Positions 39,417-50,821 are shown, counted from the first letter of the stretch. The stretch: DNA of 64,000 nt from Chondrus crispus (GCF_000350225.1 NW_005179373.1:62001-126000), one strand, 5' to 3'. Notes: generated by a model not told the origin, from the sequence alone. Numbers and translations: made by a program.

Positions 39417-41927
39417 TCACTGATTTGTGCGGTTGGGCGGCGAAGCGACCCCCGACCCGTAAAGGCTCGGGGGACAGTAACTGGGGTGACGAGGCGGCTC
39501 TGCCGCGTGCTCCGCCAGTGGGGGCAGCGCCACCTCACTGTGGCGGGTCCAGCGATGCCCACTGCTCTGAGGATCCGGGACGTTGCCCACCGTAGCGGCC
39601 TCGTACCCCGTCTGCTCGTAGGGATCCCGCCTGATCGGGTGTGGCGTCGACGAAGACGCCACGCGAAGGCTTCGGAGGTCGTCCCGCTCGCGGCGGTACC
39701 GGTCACGTTCGACGGTAGTCCGTTCCAGAAGGCTCGCTTGACGATCAGAGGACTGGCGTGACGCGGCTAACTCGTTGCGTACACGGCGCAGCTCGGACAC
39801 GGACGACGCGCGGTCCGCCTCGAGGCGACGTGCTTCGTCGCTTCGCGCCAAGTACCAGCTCGCGAGTGTGCCAAGGAGACCGCCCACCTGCCAAGTGCGA
39901 TCGGCAGCGCGACCCAAGGCATGGACTAACGACGGAACGGCCCTGACGTCCTCTCCCTCCAACGTCGCGTGGCGTATGGACGCCACTTGGGGCGCCTCAC
40001 GCGGCAGCACCGCACTGAGGGGAGGAACAGGGGGGACCGGAGGACTCGCCACCGGACCGAAGTCGCTTTCGGCGAGAAAAGTCTCGAACAGCGGGTCCGC
40101 ACGTGCAAAAGGATGGGGAGCGGGCTCACTGTCCAAATCGCGATATCGCTTCTTTCGCGCTTCACGCGAGGCGGAGCCGACTCCGCCCCCGCTCCTGACG
40201 TGTTCCGAAGAGGACGCCGGCGCCACCTGGCGCGCCACGAAGGCGTCAGCACGATGGTCATACACGAGGAAGGAGGACCGCTCGCCGGTAGTGAAATCGG
40301 GCCAGCGCCGACGCTGGCTTTCGCTCACCTCGCAAGCCCGATGCATGAGCCCGAGGGCGAACCCGTACGACCAAGGCACATGCTGGTTACTCCGCTCGAG
40401 CGGATGAAGGGGGACGTTGGGGAGGTCCCACGCAACCCTCCCCAAGTAGGCCAGCACCTCGAGGGGCTGGACAAACACGCGTCCGTGAATGGACACTTCG
40501 TTCATGAACGCATTCCCGAGGGCCCAGGCCCACTCCCTCTCTACGTTGTGCATTAAGTCTGCATAAGCCGGATGCTGAGCATTTGAGCACGCCACACCGA
40601 AGTGCTTGAGCACATACGAGAGCAGCGGATGAACTCCCAACGAAGGGAAGGTCTCCCGTATCACTGCAGGGAGCCGGGGGAAGTCGTGGGGGGACAGGCC
40701 TCCTTCGAAGGAAGCGTGACGGAAAACGCGCCCGTCCTCCTCCTCGGAATGGCGATACGCCGACCAATCGTGAGGAGCAATGGCGACTCCGTGTAGTCTC
40801 ATCAGCGAGCACGCTGATTTCTGCAAGGCGACGCGCGCCCTCGAGTACGCGAAAGGACGGGGGCTCACATAGAGACTACCCACGTGGGACAAGACGAATT
40901 CGCGAGGGGCCGACCCCTCGCGGTGGAGGAGATACGTGGCCATGCGATCCACGTATTCTACCTCACCGAGGCTGTACGCAAACGTGCGATCGCAGGGGAT
41001 GGCAGAAGGGATTTGATACGCCGCACCGCCACCTTCTGCCAGCAGGCGCCCCAGAACGAGCGAGGCCTCCTCTACGCGTCCGGCTTCATAGACCTTCCGG
41101 ACGCGTAGCAAATCGGGACGAAGTTGCTCCCGCGCCAGCAGCTCCCCGACAGTAATGCCGCCACGGGCAAAGCGGCACCACGCGAACCTTAGACGGTCTA
41201 GGGGCAACGGGGCGGAACGCTCGAGCGCCGCCCCGTACCACTCGGATGGAGCCTCGACCACCGCGGGGGCTTGACCCGCCGGATCCTGAGGCGTCTCAGG
41301 ATGTTCGCCAACGCGAGGGCCGCTGCCCGATCTCCCGCGCGAATCCGTCGCGCCGGGAAGCGCGGCTGTAGCGCCCCCGACGGGGCCTGCATCGACAGGC
41401 AGACGAGGGGCGGTGGCGGAGGGGATCAGTTCGACAGAGGACGTCGACTCCCGAGAGACACGAGCTCGCTGAAATGGCTGTACAGTAATCCAAGGACGCC
41501 CGATTGCCCCGGCGCGACACGGAACGTGCCCAGCCGGGGCCGCGACTTCCGCCGTCGACGGCGGAAGGGAAGCGGCGCCTCCGGGAGATTGCGACGAAGG
41601 ACACGGCTGCGAAGAGCAGGGAGTTACGGAGCTCGACGGAGTAGCGACGGACGCGACGAACCGACCATCGGAGGGCGACGTCATGATGACCCCGACACCG
41701 AGGCCTCCGACGAAGAGGGACAGGACAGCGGGGGCGCAGCGACCCGAGTCCGGAAAAGGAAATAACAGGAGAGGCGCACCGATGCGCGGACGGAGAAGGA
41801 GCGAACGGCAGAGGACAAGATGGCCAATAGGGGGAACGGGGTGGACGATAGATAACTCTGAGCAACGCGAGGACGGGTGAGGTGGAACCCGGGTCAAATC
41901 CAGGACTACAGGGAGGGGATCCGACAT
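39417..41927 (-). CDS. Family B1 antisense accessory ORF, 836 aa
   Basis: An intact ORF on the strand opposite gag-pol, starting 62 nt from the 3' LTR and ending 1.9 kb from the pol end. The first Met is at 41927; MTSPSDGRFVAS at 41684 is a possible alternative. Residues about 80-230 are Ser/Pro/Ala-rich and disordered. About 230-560 is a folded-looking core (EWYGAALERSAPLPLDRLRF, HPLLSYVLKHFGVACSNAQH, FVQPLEVLAYLGRVAWDLP). About 655-775 is helical with heptad-like leucines and many Arg/Glu (VHALGRAADRTWQVGGLL, ERDRYRRERDDLRSL), likely a coiled coil. No known domain or enzyme motif is recognised. Its C-terminal region survives in B2 at 62569-63496, so it belongs to the family and is not a chance frame. 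The family A ORF at 6905-8638 is its positional counterpart. Confidence 0.8.
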   Translation of the reverse strand: MSDPLPVVLDLTRVPPHPSSRCSELSIVHPVPPIGHLVLCRSLLLRPRIGAPLLLFPFPDSGRCAPAVLSLFVGGLGVGVIMTSPSDGRFVASVATPSSSVTPCSSQPCPSSQSPGGAASLPPSTAEVAAPAGHVPCRAGAIGRPWITVQPFQRARVSRESTSSVELIPSATAPRLPVDAGPVGGATAALPGATDSRGRSGSGPRVGEHPETPQDPAGQAPAVVEAPSEWYGAALERSAPLPLDRLRFAWCRFARGGITVGELLAREQLRPDLLRVRKVYEAGRVEEASLVLGRLLAEGGGAAYQIPSAIPCDRTFAYSLGEVEYVDRMATYLLHREGSAPREFVLSHVGSLYVSPRPFAYSRARVALQKSACSLMRLHGVAIAPHDWSAYRHSEEEDGRVFRHASFEGGLSPHDFPRLPAVIRETFPSLGVHPLLSYVLKHFGVACSNAQHPAYADLMHNVEREWAWALGNAFMNEVSIHGRVFVQPLEVLAYLGRVAWDLPNVPLHPLERSNQHVPWSYGFALGLMHRACEVSESQRRRWPDFTTGERSSFLVYDHRADAFVARQVAPASSSEHVRSGGGVGSASREARKKRYRDLDSEPAPHPFARADPLFETFLAESDFGPVASPPVPPVPPLSAVLPREAPQVASIRHATLEGEDVRAVPSLVHALGRAADRTWQVGGLLGTLASWYLARSDEARRLEADRASSVSELRRVRNELAASRQSSDRQASLLERTTVERDRYRRERDDLRSLRVASSSTPHPIRRDPYEQTGYEAATVGNVPDPQSSGHRWTRHSEVALPPLAEHAAEPPRHPSYCPPSLYGSGVASPPNRTNQ

Positions 41928-41953
41928 GGTCGAATCTACAAGCCCGAGACTGC

Positions 41954-41988
41954 TGAACGCGGACGTTCAGTCTTGAGGGGGGGGGCCG
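41954..41988 (+). promoter_or_regulatory. Hairpin-polypurine cassette before 3' LTR (B1)
   Basis: CTGAACG-CGGA-CGTTCAG (7-bp stem, 41954-41971) followed by GAGGGGGGGGG (41976-41986) and the LTR at 41989. This is the normal PPT position for plus-strand priming. The hairpin directly before it is not a usual PPT feature. Confidence 0.8.
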
Positions 41989-42692
41989 TGTAGCATCATA
42001 ACCCCCCCCCTGGGGCTTTAGATTAGATTAGATCAAGAACTAGATCAGCTACTGTAGAGCGTCGAGCTCTACAGTACAACTGCGCGTGTCCACGTGTACA
42101 CCACGGGGACAGGGGACACGCGCATACACGTGCACACGTGTACAGCGCGCGAACGAAGCGCGTACGCACCACGAGTAATACGTGTACTGTCAGCCTCGAC
42201 ATAGCTGACAGTATTACAGTGCAGGCCGACCTGCACTACAGTAGCCCACTACAGTACCGAGGTACTGTAGTGTTATGATAGATTGTTTTGTATATTAAAT
42301 ATGGAGCGGACCGACGGCGGCGGAAGGGGGCAAGCACGGGCTTGTCCTCAACCGACCGCCAAGGTCAGTCCACCCAGCTTATTCTAAACGTCGCCTTCGC
42401 TCTTCGCGCGCGTTTAGTCGGAGCCGAGCCGGAGTGGACGCGCAGCACGCGAGCGAGCACGGAACCGCCTCCGCCCGTCAGCACTGGTACGTCACCCAGT
42501 GCTGCTCCGGGGCGTCGAGGCGTCGATCCGCTCGTGCGTGCGCGCGTCCCTGCTCGCTCCCGCTCTACCACCGCTACCCGGGCCCGAGCCCGGTTCCGTA
42601 GCTGGTTGGCCCGCTTCACCCCTTCTCCGATCCGGGGTCTACAGGTCGAACTGCGCATACACCTCCAGTCGTCTGGGGGTGTTTATGCTACA
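41989..42692 (+). repeat. Family B1 3' LTR
   Basis: A 704-bp LTR, TGTAGCATCATA to GTTTATGCTACA. U3 holds three CACGTG palindromes (42091, 42127, 42135) and four perfect hairpins: TACTGTAGAGC/GCTCTACAGTA (42050-42076), ACTGTCAGC/GCTGACAGT (42186-42212), AGTGCAGG/CCTGCACT (42218-42237) and CTACAGTACC/GGTACTGTAG (42249-42270). A TATA-like box follows. Confidence 0.93.
42291..42300 (+). promoter_or_regulatory. TATA-like box of family B LTR
   Basis: TATATTAAAT about 20 bp after the last U3 hairpin. Conserved in B2 at 51037-51046 and, with one change, in the minus-strand B3 LTR. The truncation of the B1 5' LTR removes it there, so B1 would lack its own sense promoter. Confidence 0.5.
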
Positions 42693-43455
42693 TTCGGGAC
42701 TTTGACAACGCGCCCTTCTCCCGCGACCTTCTTCTTACTGTCTCCTTCTGATCTTTGTAGACCTGATGACCGGCCTCCGCAGTACGGGGTCATGTCCCTG
42801 ACATCACCTAAAAATAAAGCAGACAACAGCAGACATGAAGAGATAAAGAAACAAGAAAGGCCAGGGAAGTGGGGTTATAGTAGCCAATTTGTAAGTACAT
42901 CGCTCGCGGTGCAGAAAAACGTATGTGCGCGACAGTGTCCATGCCTGCTGATCAGGCTCCACAATAGTTTCCCTCAATAAAAACGTTGGTCCTAGAGAGG
43001 TGCGTGATACCAAACAGGTTTGTGACGCTGTGTGGTCGTCGGCGGGTATCTTGCACGGTTTTCGATCTTAGCAGATGGCAAGCGACCGTCCTCTCTATGT
43101 GCACGTGACAGTGCAGTTCCACGCGGTCTCGGCGGAGTCAGCGCAGCGACGTCTCATATGGGCATTTCTTTTCGCTCGACGAGCAGGGTCAAATCGTGAC
43201 TTTGCCGCAGAGCGGCTTTGAACATGGGTGGCGCCGACTGTGGGGCGACAACAACCAAAAAATTCCTTCTGATCAAAAGACGTCCCACGAGGTCATACCG
43301 CTGATCCCAATTGTCACTTCACGTGTGTCCGAAAACGGGTTGCGCGTCAGTCCCTTCGCTCTCACTTCCCTCGTGCGCCAACCTCGCGGACCCGTTCCTT
43401 CCTCGAATTTCTGATTTCTCCCTTATTCCTAAAATACTAAGTCTACTTACGATGG
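42693..43455. other. Family A2 3' untranslated stretch
   Basis: No gene. The part next to pol (about 43320-43455) aligns loosely with 11760-11899 of A1. Further left only short similarities, such as the GTGCACGTG and TTCGCTCGACGAGCAGGG regions, recall about 11000-11075 of A1. Confidence 0.5.
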
Positions 43456-46400
43456 CTATCCCGGTTGTGCGTGCGACGCTTGCGCGGGTAAGGATAGCCT
43501 TTTCCTTCGGAAATATGTGACTATCGCGCTGCTGGAGACTTGCTCAATAGGTTCCCACGTTGCGACCTCGATGGTATACCCATACCATTTCACTTTGAGA
43601 ATTAAATTCTCCTCGTCGGAGCCGTGTTCCACGATCTTGTCGATCACATACTCCTGACTCTCGGTTCCTTCTCCCTGCGTGTCCAACTTTCCTTCCCCCT
43701 TCCGAAGAGCCCGCGACTCATCCTCATCTTGCTCTTCCGAACCACCCATCTCTTGTAGATCGGGCGGCATGCCCGCAGCTTCCTGATTTATCAAAGGTCC
43801 GTCATCCGTCCTATCCTTCGCTTGCGCGGCGGGTTCTTCTCGTTCCCCTTCTCGATTGAGGAACTGTAGCGCTTGTCGTAGCCTGATTATCGGCGTGTAG
43901 TCCATGGGACTAGGGGCTAATTCGACTCTATCTCGCGACACGCGCTCTTCTTGGTCGCCGATGGCAATGACGACCGTATTCTCAGTTGACTCCTTCACTT
44001 GATACGGACCCGTAGCCACTTGTGCCAACTTCTGTTTCGGCTCGGTGGCCGTGCCTTGCTCTTTCCGAAGGAATACGTATGATCCTGAAGGGATGTCATA
44101 CCTCGGTTTGCGGAGCCGGGCGTCAAAGTTTCGCTTGTAGCGCGCTTGATCTTTTCGCAAGCTCTTATCAGCGCCTTTCATCAGGCTTTCCAACCACGAC
44201 TTCCATTTCAGGTAGTACGCTCGATTCGAGCTAAATCCTTCCAAACTTGGCTGGGCTTGTAACGCAATGCTTCTCGGCGCCCGAGCTAACACCAGCTCGA
44301 AGGGCGCGATGTTCGTAGTTCGATGAACTTGCGTGTTGTATGCGAACGTCACAGCGTCGCTAAATAGGTCCCAGTCCTTGGGATGCTCTCCAACATATTT
44401 TCGCAACGCGGAAGTCAGCGTGCGGTTAAACCTCTCAACTTGGCCGTTGGCTTGCAGGTGGTACGTAGTCGTTAACACATTGCGTATGCCCAGAATTCGG
44501 CAGACATTCTGGAAGAACCGGGCCGTGAACTGTGTTCCATTGTCGGACAGCAGCTTGACCGGCGGTCCGTTCACGAATACCCAATGGTGAACGACGGCTT
44601 GTGCGATGTGCGCAGCTGATATCTTCTTCAACGGTACAGTTCGTACCAGTTTCGAGTATCGATCGCGGATCACGAGAATGTACCGATTTCCTCGTTTAGT
44701 TGTAATTAGGTCACCGAGGATGTCGATGGCGACAAACTCCAGCGGAGCTTTGGGCGTGAACAGCTTCATTTCCTTCGTGTTTCTTCTTAACTTCACCCTT
44801 TCCCGCGCACATGCGGCGCAATTCTTCGCGACTGCGTAGCAGTCTAGGGCCATCGTAGGCCAATAAAAATATCTTCTCAAGGTCTTGTAAAGTTTCCAGC
44901 CTCCCGGGTGTCCCGCCAATTTTGCGTAATGGCTTAACCCTAGGACGCGGTCCCTTAACGATTGTGGTATCACCACTTGTACAAACTCCGCCGCGGTACG
45001 GCATAGAGTTCCTTCGAGTTCCTCGGTCTCCATGGTGAACGTTCTCACCCTTCCGGCGTCCATTTCTTCCTTGATGCAGTTGCAGAAGGGGTCGACGGCT
45101 TGCTCGCGAATGAGCTCCTCCGGAGTGACAGCTTGGAATTGATCAGAGCGATCAGAGGCGGTCCCCCCTCAAGAGCGAGGATGTCGTCTAACGCGTCAAA
45201 AGTGTCCTCGTCCTCCACTGTACCCTCGGCCGGATCGGCCATAAAGCATGGGATTTCGTCGTCGATTTCGTCGACGGTTTCTCCTGCGGTCCGTAATCTT
45301 GACAGGGCATCAGCTTGACTGTTCGCCTTGCCCTTCTTGTACTTGATTTCGAAATCGAATTCCGAGAGGCGGAGCCTCCATCGGATTAATCTCCCGCTGG
45401 GGTCGGTTACGTTCATCAACCACCTCAATGAGGCATGGTCGGTATGCACAATGAATTGCTCGCCGTATAGATATGATCTTAAGGTCTGTACAGCCCAAAT
45501 TACCGCTAGACATTCTTTTTCTGATACAGAATAGTTTCTCTCGGCTGCGGCTGACGCTTGAAAAGAACCCGATGGGTTTACGTTGCGCATCCAGATGCGT
45601 TTGAAGTAATGCAGCGCCGATTTGATAGTCGCTTGCATCGGTATCTACCGAGTAGGGTAGGTCCTTCTTCGGCAGCGCCAACACCGGCGGTGCCAGGATG
45701 GCGTCCTTGAGCTTATAAAAAGCTTTTTCGCACGGTTCGTCGAATCCTTCCAACTGGACCGGTTGTCCCTTCTTCAATAGTTGATTGAGCGGATGCGCAA
45801 TTTTCGCGTAATGTGGGACAAACCTGCGGTAGACATTGCAAAGTCCCAGGAAGCTTCTGAGCTGTGTCTGCGTTTGAGGGTACCTCACTTGTTCCAATGC
45901 GGCGGTTCGCGCGACATCGCCTTCTAGCGTACCTGGGCGGACGACGTGGCCCAGGTACTTGATCTTTTCCACGAAAAATTCGCACTTGCGAAGCTTGAGC
46001 TTGGCACCTGCCTTTTCCAATACGGAAAGTATTTCATCCACGTGCACGATGTGCTCCTCCCACGACCTGCTAAAAATTGTTATGTCATCCAGATACACCA
46101 AACAGCATTTCCAACGGAACGGAGAGAGCAGGATATCCATTGCTCTCTGAAACGTCGCTGGAGCGTTGGTTAGCCCGAAGGACATTCTTGAGAAGCGATA
46201 CAGACCTGAGTGACACGAAAATGCGGTCTTGTCGCCGTCGCACTCAGCGATAGGCATCTGCCAATATCCCGAGATCGCGTCCAACGCGGAGAAAACCTTG
46301 GTGTCACCAAGCGAGTCCAGACACTCATCTATGCGCGGTAAAGGGTACGTGTCCTTCACCGTTACCTCGTTCAACCTGCAGTATTCTACGCAAAAGCGCA

Positions 46401-48118
46401 TCGATCCGTCCGGCTTGGGCACTAATAAAACGGGCGACGCCCATTCTGACTGCGCCGCTTCGATGACTCCTGCTTCTAACATCTTCTGTACTTCTGCGTC
46501 CTCGACCTCCCGAGCCCTTGGACCGGCTCGGTAGGGGCCTTGTGCGATGGGCCTGGTCTCCGGGACCGGCTCGATCCGGTAGACCGTGGTATTAGTTTCA
46601 CCAAGGGTCCCATCCCACATCTTAGAGTATTTCTTGAACATCCGTCGGAACCGCTCGCGCAGCCGTTCCGGCACGTGGCTCAGGTCGAGGTCCTCCACGC
46701 CCGGCGGTGGGGGCTCAATCCGCTGCTCCGGCTTCGACGATGCCGTCGCAGAGAGCCCACTAGACCGTTCTTCTGGCTGGTCCTTGCGCGTTTGCTCCGA
46801 CGGTTCGCATCTTGTCTCGCCCTTAGGCGTCTTGGTGGAATTAGGAAAATTTTCCTTCTTCCTTTCTTGAATTCCGAGAACTTCACCAATGGTGGTTTTG
46901 CTCTCGAGCGCGGCCCTCGGGTGCGGTAATAATTCTGCCACCACTTGGCCTTTTTGCACCCTGACAGAGTACGTCCTAAAATTCGCAACGAGTAAACGAA
47001 ATGGCCTGTCATGCTCAATCTGAACGACACCATTCGTGCAAGTCAACCCGTGCCTTTCGTATAACGACGAGTACGGCTGAACCACAACCAAGCCCGCCCT
47101 CTTCGAGGTGCATTCCACGACGCGTTGCGTCCCTGGCTCGATAGTCATGGCTCTTGCCACTTTACCTTAGGGGAAATTCGCTCCACCTTTCCATCATTCT
47201 CGTCCTCTCCCGGGGCGAGATTTTTCTTCCCTTTTCTCGTCGAGAACCGCCTAACTATCGGAACCTCCGAGAAATCCGCCAACTCAACCGTTTTCTTCCT
47301 TGGATAAATTGCTTCCACAAACCGGTCACAGTAGTCCGCGCCTAGAATTAGCGGGACTGCTGGATTTTCGCATACAATAAACTCGGCTGCGGCCACAAAT
47401 TTTCCAAGCCTCACAGGCATTCTAATTGTGCCGAGAGTCCGGAGTGGCCTATTGTTCGCGTCGCCAATGTCTTGGGTCGGTCCGTAGGACACCAACATTT
47501 CCATTCCTGCCGGAAGTTCCGACGTTCGAACCAAATTCGGTCCGGCACTTGTGTCCAACACGGACAACACTCGACTCATCAATCCGACCGTTGGTCCAAT
47601 ATCCGCGTAATCTTTGTACTTTTTTCGCGCGAGGACCAAGATCTTTTCAGGACATTCTTGTCGCTTAACCCTGTACCAGGGCCTACGGATTTGATCCATC
47701 GGACGATCCTTGTCTCGACTTAGAAATTTCTTGACAACAGTCGGCTCCTTCGGCTAACCCCCTATTTCAACTACCTCCCCGTCGAGGCCTTTCTTTCTTG
47801 CTAGAGACGGGGAACGGGACTGAGTCCCGGACGCAGTACGTTGAACCTGCGCCTCTCGTGACTCCCTCGAGATTCCCCTCTCTAGTTTCCCTGCGGCGGC
47901 GGGTTCCTTCTCACGTCCGGCAACGCGGGCCCCGCGGTGGGCCCTCTGAAGGGTTGGTTCGACCTCGGCGTTGAAGCACTCGGCGTGCTCGCAGTCTGCG
48001 AATCGAACCAACTCTTGACCTTCAGATAACTCGTCGATGGTATCCCTAACCTCTCCATCAGAGACATCACCTCATATTTTCCCAAAACTCGGTGCATTTC
48101 TCGGAGGGAAAGAATGTA
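43456..48118 (-). pseudogene. pol: Family A2 pol, frameshifted
   Basis: Homologous to the intact pol of A1 throughout, but split into at least five frames. Recognisable blocks: N-terminal linker (47754-48011); protease (47145-47699, here DTSAG, so the active-site Gly is changed to Ser); RT to RNase H with YLDD (45310-47160); RNase H end (45045-45638); integrase, GPY module and chromodomain (43456-45063, EYVIDKIVEHG). One frameshift is a one-base deletion in a T-run at about 47160 compared with 15636. The tail 43456-45063 is a long open frame carrying integrase D, D, E (AIDIL, LSDNG, QVERF). Confidence 0.9.
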
Positions 48119-50186
48119 CGTTGGCGCAGCGTGCCCCTTTTCGTAACAGTGATAGCACACCAGTCCGTGCTTCTTGACGGGATATTGCGGCCTAGGTCCT
48201 CCACGGGCCGGCGGCCTTTTTTGATGTTGCGGCCTTCCCATCCAGCCTGGCCTTCGAAACGTTGTACCCTTGTCTTCCATCGGAATGCGCGGCGCCGGCG
48301 TGTAGCCGCGCCCCCGGAATATCATCACGGGATCCGTAGGGTCTGAAAACGACTCCGTCGTGTATGTGGGCGTCGGTAAAGTTGACGACCCGCTTGCCCC
48401 GTAGTCCTCGTGTCCGTAGCCCTCCGCTGGCTCAATCAAATTGCCTTCGGCTACCAATGCTCCTTCTAATGATTTTCGCTGCTTCCGTGCGCACCGTGTT
48501 CATCTGACGCGGAGATTGACTCGGCTAAGTGGACGGCGGCGTGATCTTTACGACCGGGATAAGAAGCCCTCGGCTTTTCCCCGCCCTGAACGTCGACGGC
48601 GTCTGAATCGTGACCTTCTTGGTCTTCTTGTCCTTGGCGCGGCTCGCCGAGCCATGCACCTTTGCGTAATTTACCAATCTCAAAAATGAGACATCTCGGT
48701 TATCTTGTCGATACTGCGAGACCATGGGCTTGATACTGGCATCTAGCCCCTCGATGAACATCGTCATTTGTTCCTCCATAGAATAAACATTCTCACAGCG
48801 ATTACTCGCGTCTGTTAGGCGAATGTAAAATTCCATCTCGTCTTCAGACGGTCTTTGCTGAACTTCTCACAATGCGAGCACGGCTTGACGGATCGCCTCG
48901 TCGGTTGCGAAACTCCTCAACAACCACTGTACGGCTTCCGGCCAAACGGATACCTTTCCGTGATGGGACCCGGCCGTCTGAGACACCGAAGTGTACTGTC
49001 TCAAGGCGATGCCGCTTAGAAATTCGGGCAACAAGCGGATCGCTTGCCCCTCGTTCATTTCTTGAGTATCAAACTCTTGAACTAACTTTGCCAAAAAATC
49101 CAACAAGAGGACCCCGTCCTCACCTGTGAACGTGTTGTCCTTCTTCACCCTAGGCGGAATATCTCTCCTGATTTTTCGCACGGCGGTCCGCCGGGAACTT
49201 GACAAATATGTCTGCGGGTTCCGCAAGCGGTACGTTTGGTACGAAAGTAATTTCTTGAAGAGGTAGTTGGTCGGATTCAGCTCCTCCAACTCCTCCCATC
49301 GCGGCTCGCGTCGCGTTGCGACATCTTCGGGTTCCGCGTCCTTGTCTCTCTGCGAGGCGGACGAAGTGACTCCGCCTCGTCTGGAGGAAATTTTCTTGCT
49401 TGACGAAATTCCGTTTCCTTCTTCTGAACGGCGTTCGGAATCGTCCGAATAGTTCGACGAACCGCCGTTACCATCTTCGGAGGGACCAAGCGACTCCGAC
49501 TGTGAGTCGCGGTCCTCCGGATCGTCACTACAGGGACCCTTGCTTGTACGTCGCTTGTCCTTCTTCGAGGGCTTCGACTTGGAACTCCGCTGCCGAGCGG
49601 GCTTGTCCTTCTTCGACCGACGGTCGCCCTCTCTACCCGAAGGGAGCGGCTCGTCGTCTGATCCTTGCGGAGCTTGATCCGCGGCCTGCTCAGGGTCCTT
49701 GAGACGTTGCGCGGTGCGATCGAATCGGTCATCGATGCTTGTTCTAAATTTTCCTAAGGACTCCAAGGCTTGATTCGCGTCGCGCCTCGCGTCCTTAACT
49801 CAAAGTTTCAATGACGCGAGGACCTCCGGCTCGATGCTGTCCGTCCCGTCGCCACTATTTTTCTCGATGAGTCCCACCCGCGCGGTCAGCTCTTCCAACG
49901 GCGTGTGGAACTCGGAATTTTGCAACTCAAGTTGCTTCTGCACGAGGCCTAATTCGGTCTCGAGATTTTTCTTCGCTTCTTCGCGAATTTCGCTGCTCAT
50001 CTTCTCCAACTTCTCGTCGAGGTCAGTCTTGTCGGCGGCAATCCCCGTAGGGGATTCTTGATCTCCCGGATCCGTGGCCGTATTGGCCTGGCTCCGGGTG
50101 CGAGGACCCCTCGGGATCCTCGACACCCGTGCCGATCCGCTTCTACTCGCCCCGGGACCGACGTCCCCGGGTGCGCTTGTTGACAT
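47882..50186 (-). pseudogene. gag: Family A2 gag, with stops
   Basis: ATG at 50186 (MSTSAPGDVGPGASR) matches A1. In-frame TGA stops lie at about 49800 and 48867 (the latter CGA to TGA), and there is a frameshift near 48470. Coiled coil, charged region, capsid core (YRLRNPQTYL) and a zinc knuckle CYHCYEKGHAAPTY are visible; the last Cys of the knuckle has become Tyr. The A1 stop codon has also changed, so the frame runs on into the pol overlap to 47882. Confidence 0.9.
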
Positions 50187-50372
50187 CGTTCGGCGTAGCG
50201 AACGAACGTAAAAAAAAGATACGAACAAAAAATGAAAAAGAGACTCCGTTACCCAGACCAACTTCCTTGTCGTAGACAAAACCGTTCTAGGTCGGGAGAC
50301 CACTTTTGTAGTGCGTCTCCAGACCGAGACTGTCGTCGACACAATTATAGGTCGGGTTTCCTGTAGACAATT

Positions 50373-50390
50373 CCACGTCGGGAGACCACT
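50373..50390 (-). promoter_or_regulatory. Family A2 primer-binding site
   Basis: Minus-strand TGGTCTCCCGACGTGGAA, with two mismatches to the A1 PBS. A second PBS plus LTR-end unit (GGTCGGGAGACCACTTTTGTAGTGC on the + strand is split over 50290-50315) lies 83 bp inward, so the PBS region is duplicated here too. Confidence 0.7.
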
Positions 50391-50394
50391 TTTG

Positions 50395-50821
50395 TAGTGC
50401 AATGTGCCTGGCAGGCCACGAACACAGTCCGACGGTCAAACAAAAAGAAAAAAACAGCAACAAAAACAACCACTGCCGATGGCACGCGCTACGGAGCGTT
50501 CGAGACTCCCTTTCCCCTTGTGTGGGCTTGCGGCCCACGGTAGCTCGACTCCGACGGGGGGGTTAAGGAAAGATACCAGGCCCGGGAGGATAATGGCGGT
50601 AGAGACTTGTGAAGACTTGAGTGCTCGACGAGTGCGGGTTGGGCTTGTCTACGAGGATGTGACCGCGGTTCGCTGGGTTGTAAGGCCAATGCTCAACGAG
50701 CGTCTTCAGCACCTTGGGTATAATTCAAGGTCTTCGACGGGGGCTTGTTCAGCACTACCCGACGGGATCGTAACCGTGTAGCAACGCTACTACCGACGTG
50801 TTGCCCGATGGCTAAAAACAC
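50395..50821 (-). repeat. Truncated family A2 5' LTR
   Basis: Starts TGTAGTGCAATGTGCC, a diverged family A LTR. Only the first 427 bp (+ coordinates) remain; the match stops within the internal-repeat region after CCCGATGGC, where the B2 LTR begins. If B2 is a simple insertion, its far flank outside the window should start with the 5-bp copy AACAC (50817-50821). Confidence 0.85.

Larger units (their letters stand above)
29758..42692 (+). mobile_element. Family B1 chromovirus-type retrotransposon, nearly complete
   Basis: Order on the + strand: truncated 5' LTR, PBS, gag, pol with chromodomain, hairpin-PPT cassette, spacer with a hairpin array, antisense ORF, second hairpin-PPT cassette and full 3' LTR. 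The 395 bp of 5' LTR that remain differ from the matching part of the 3' LTR (42298-42692) at 3 positions, so the insertion is young. One in-frame TAG interrupts pol. The 5' truncation removes U3 and the promoter. Confidence 0.92.
42693..50821 (-). mobile_element. Family A2 retrotransposon, degenerate
   Basis: Minus-strand copy of family A with part of the 5' LTR (50395-50821), PBS, gag, pol and about 760 bp of 3' untranslated sequence. It is cut on the left by the B1 3' LTR at 42692 and on the right by the B2 5' LTR at 50822. The region that would contain the antisense ORF and 3' LTR is missing. Confidence 0.9.
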
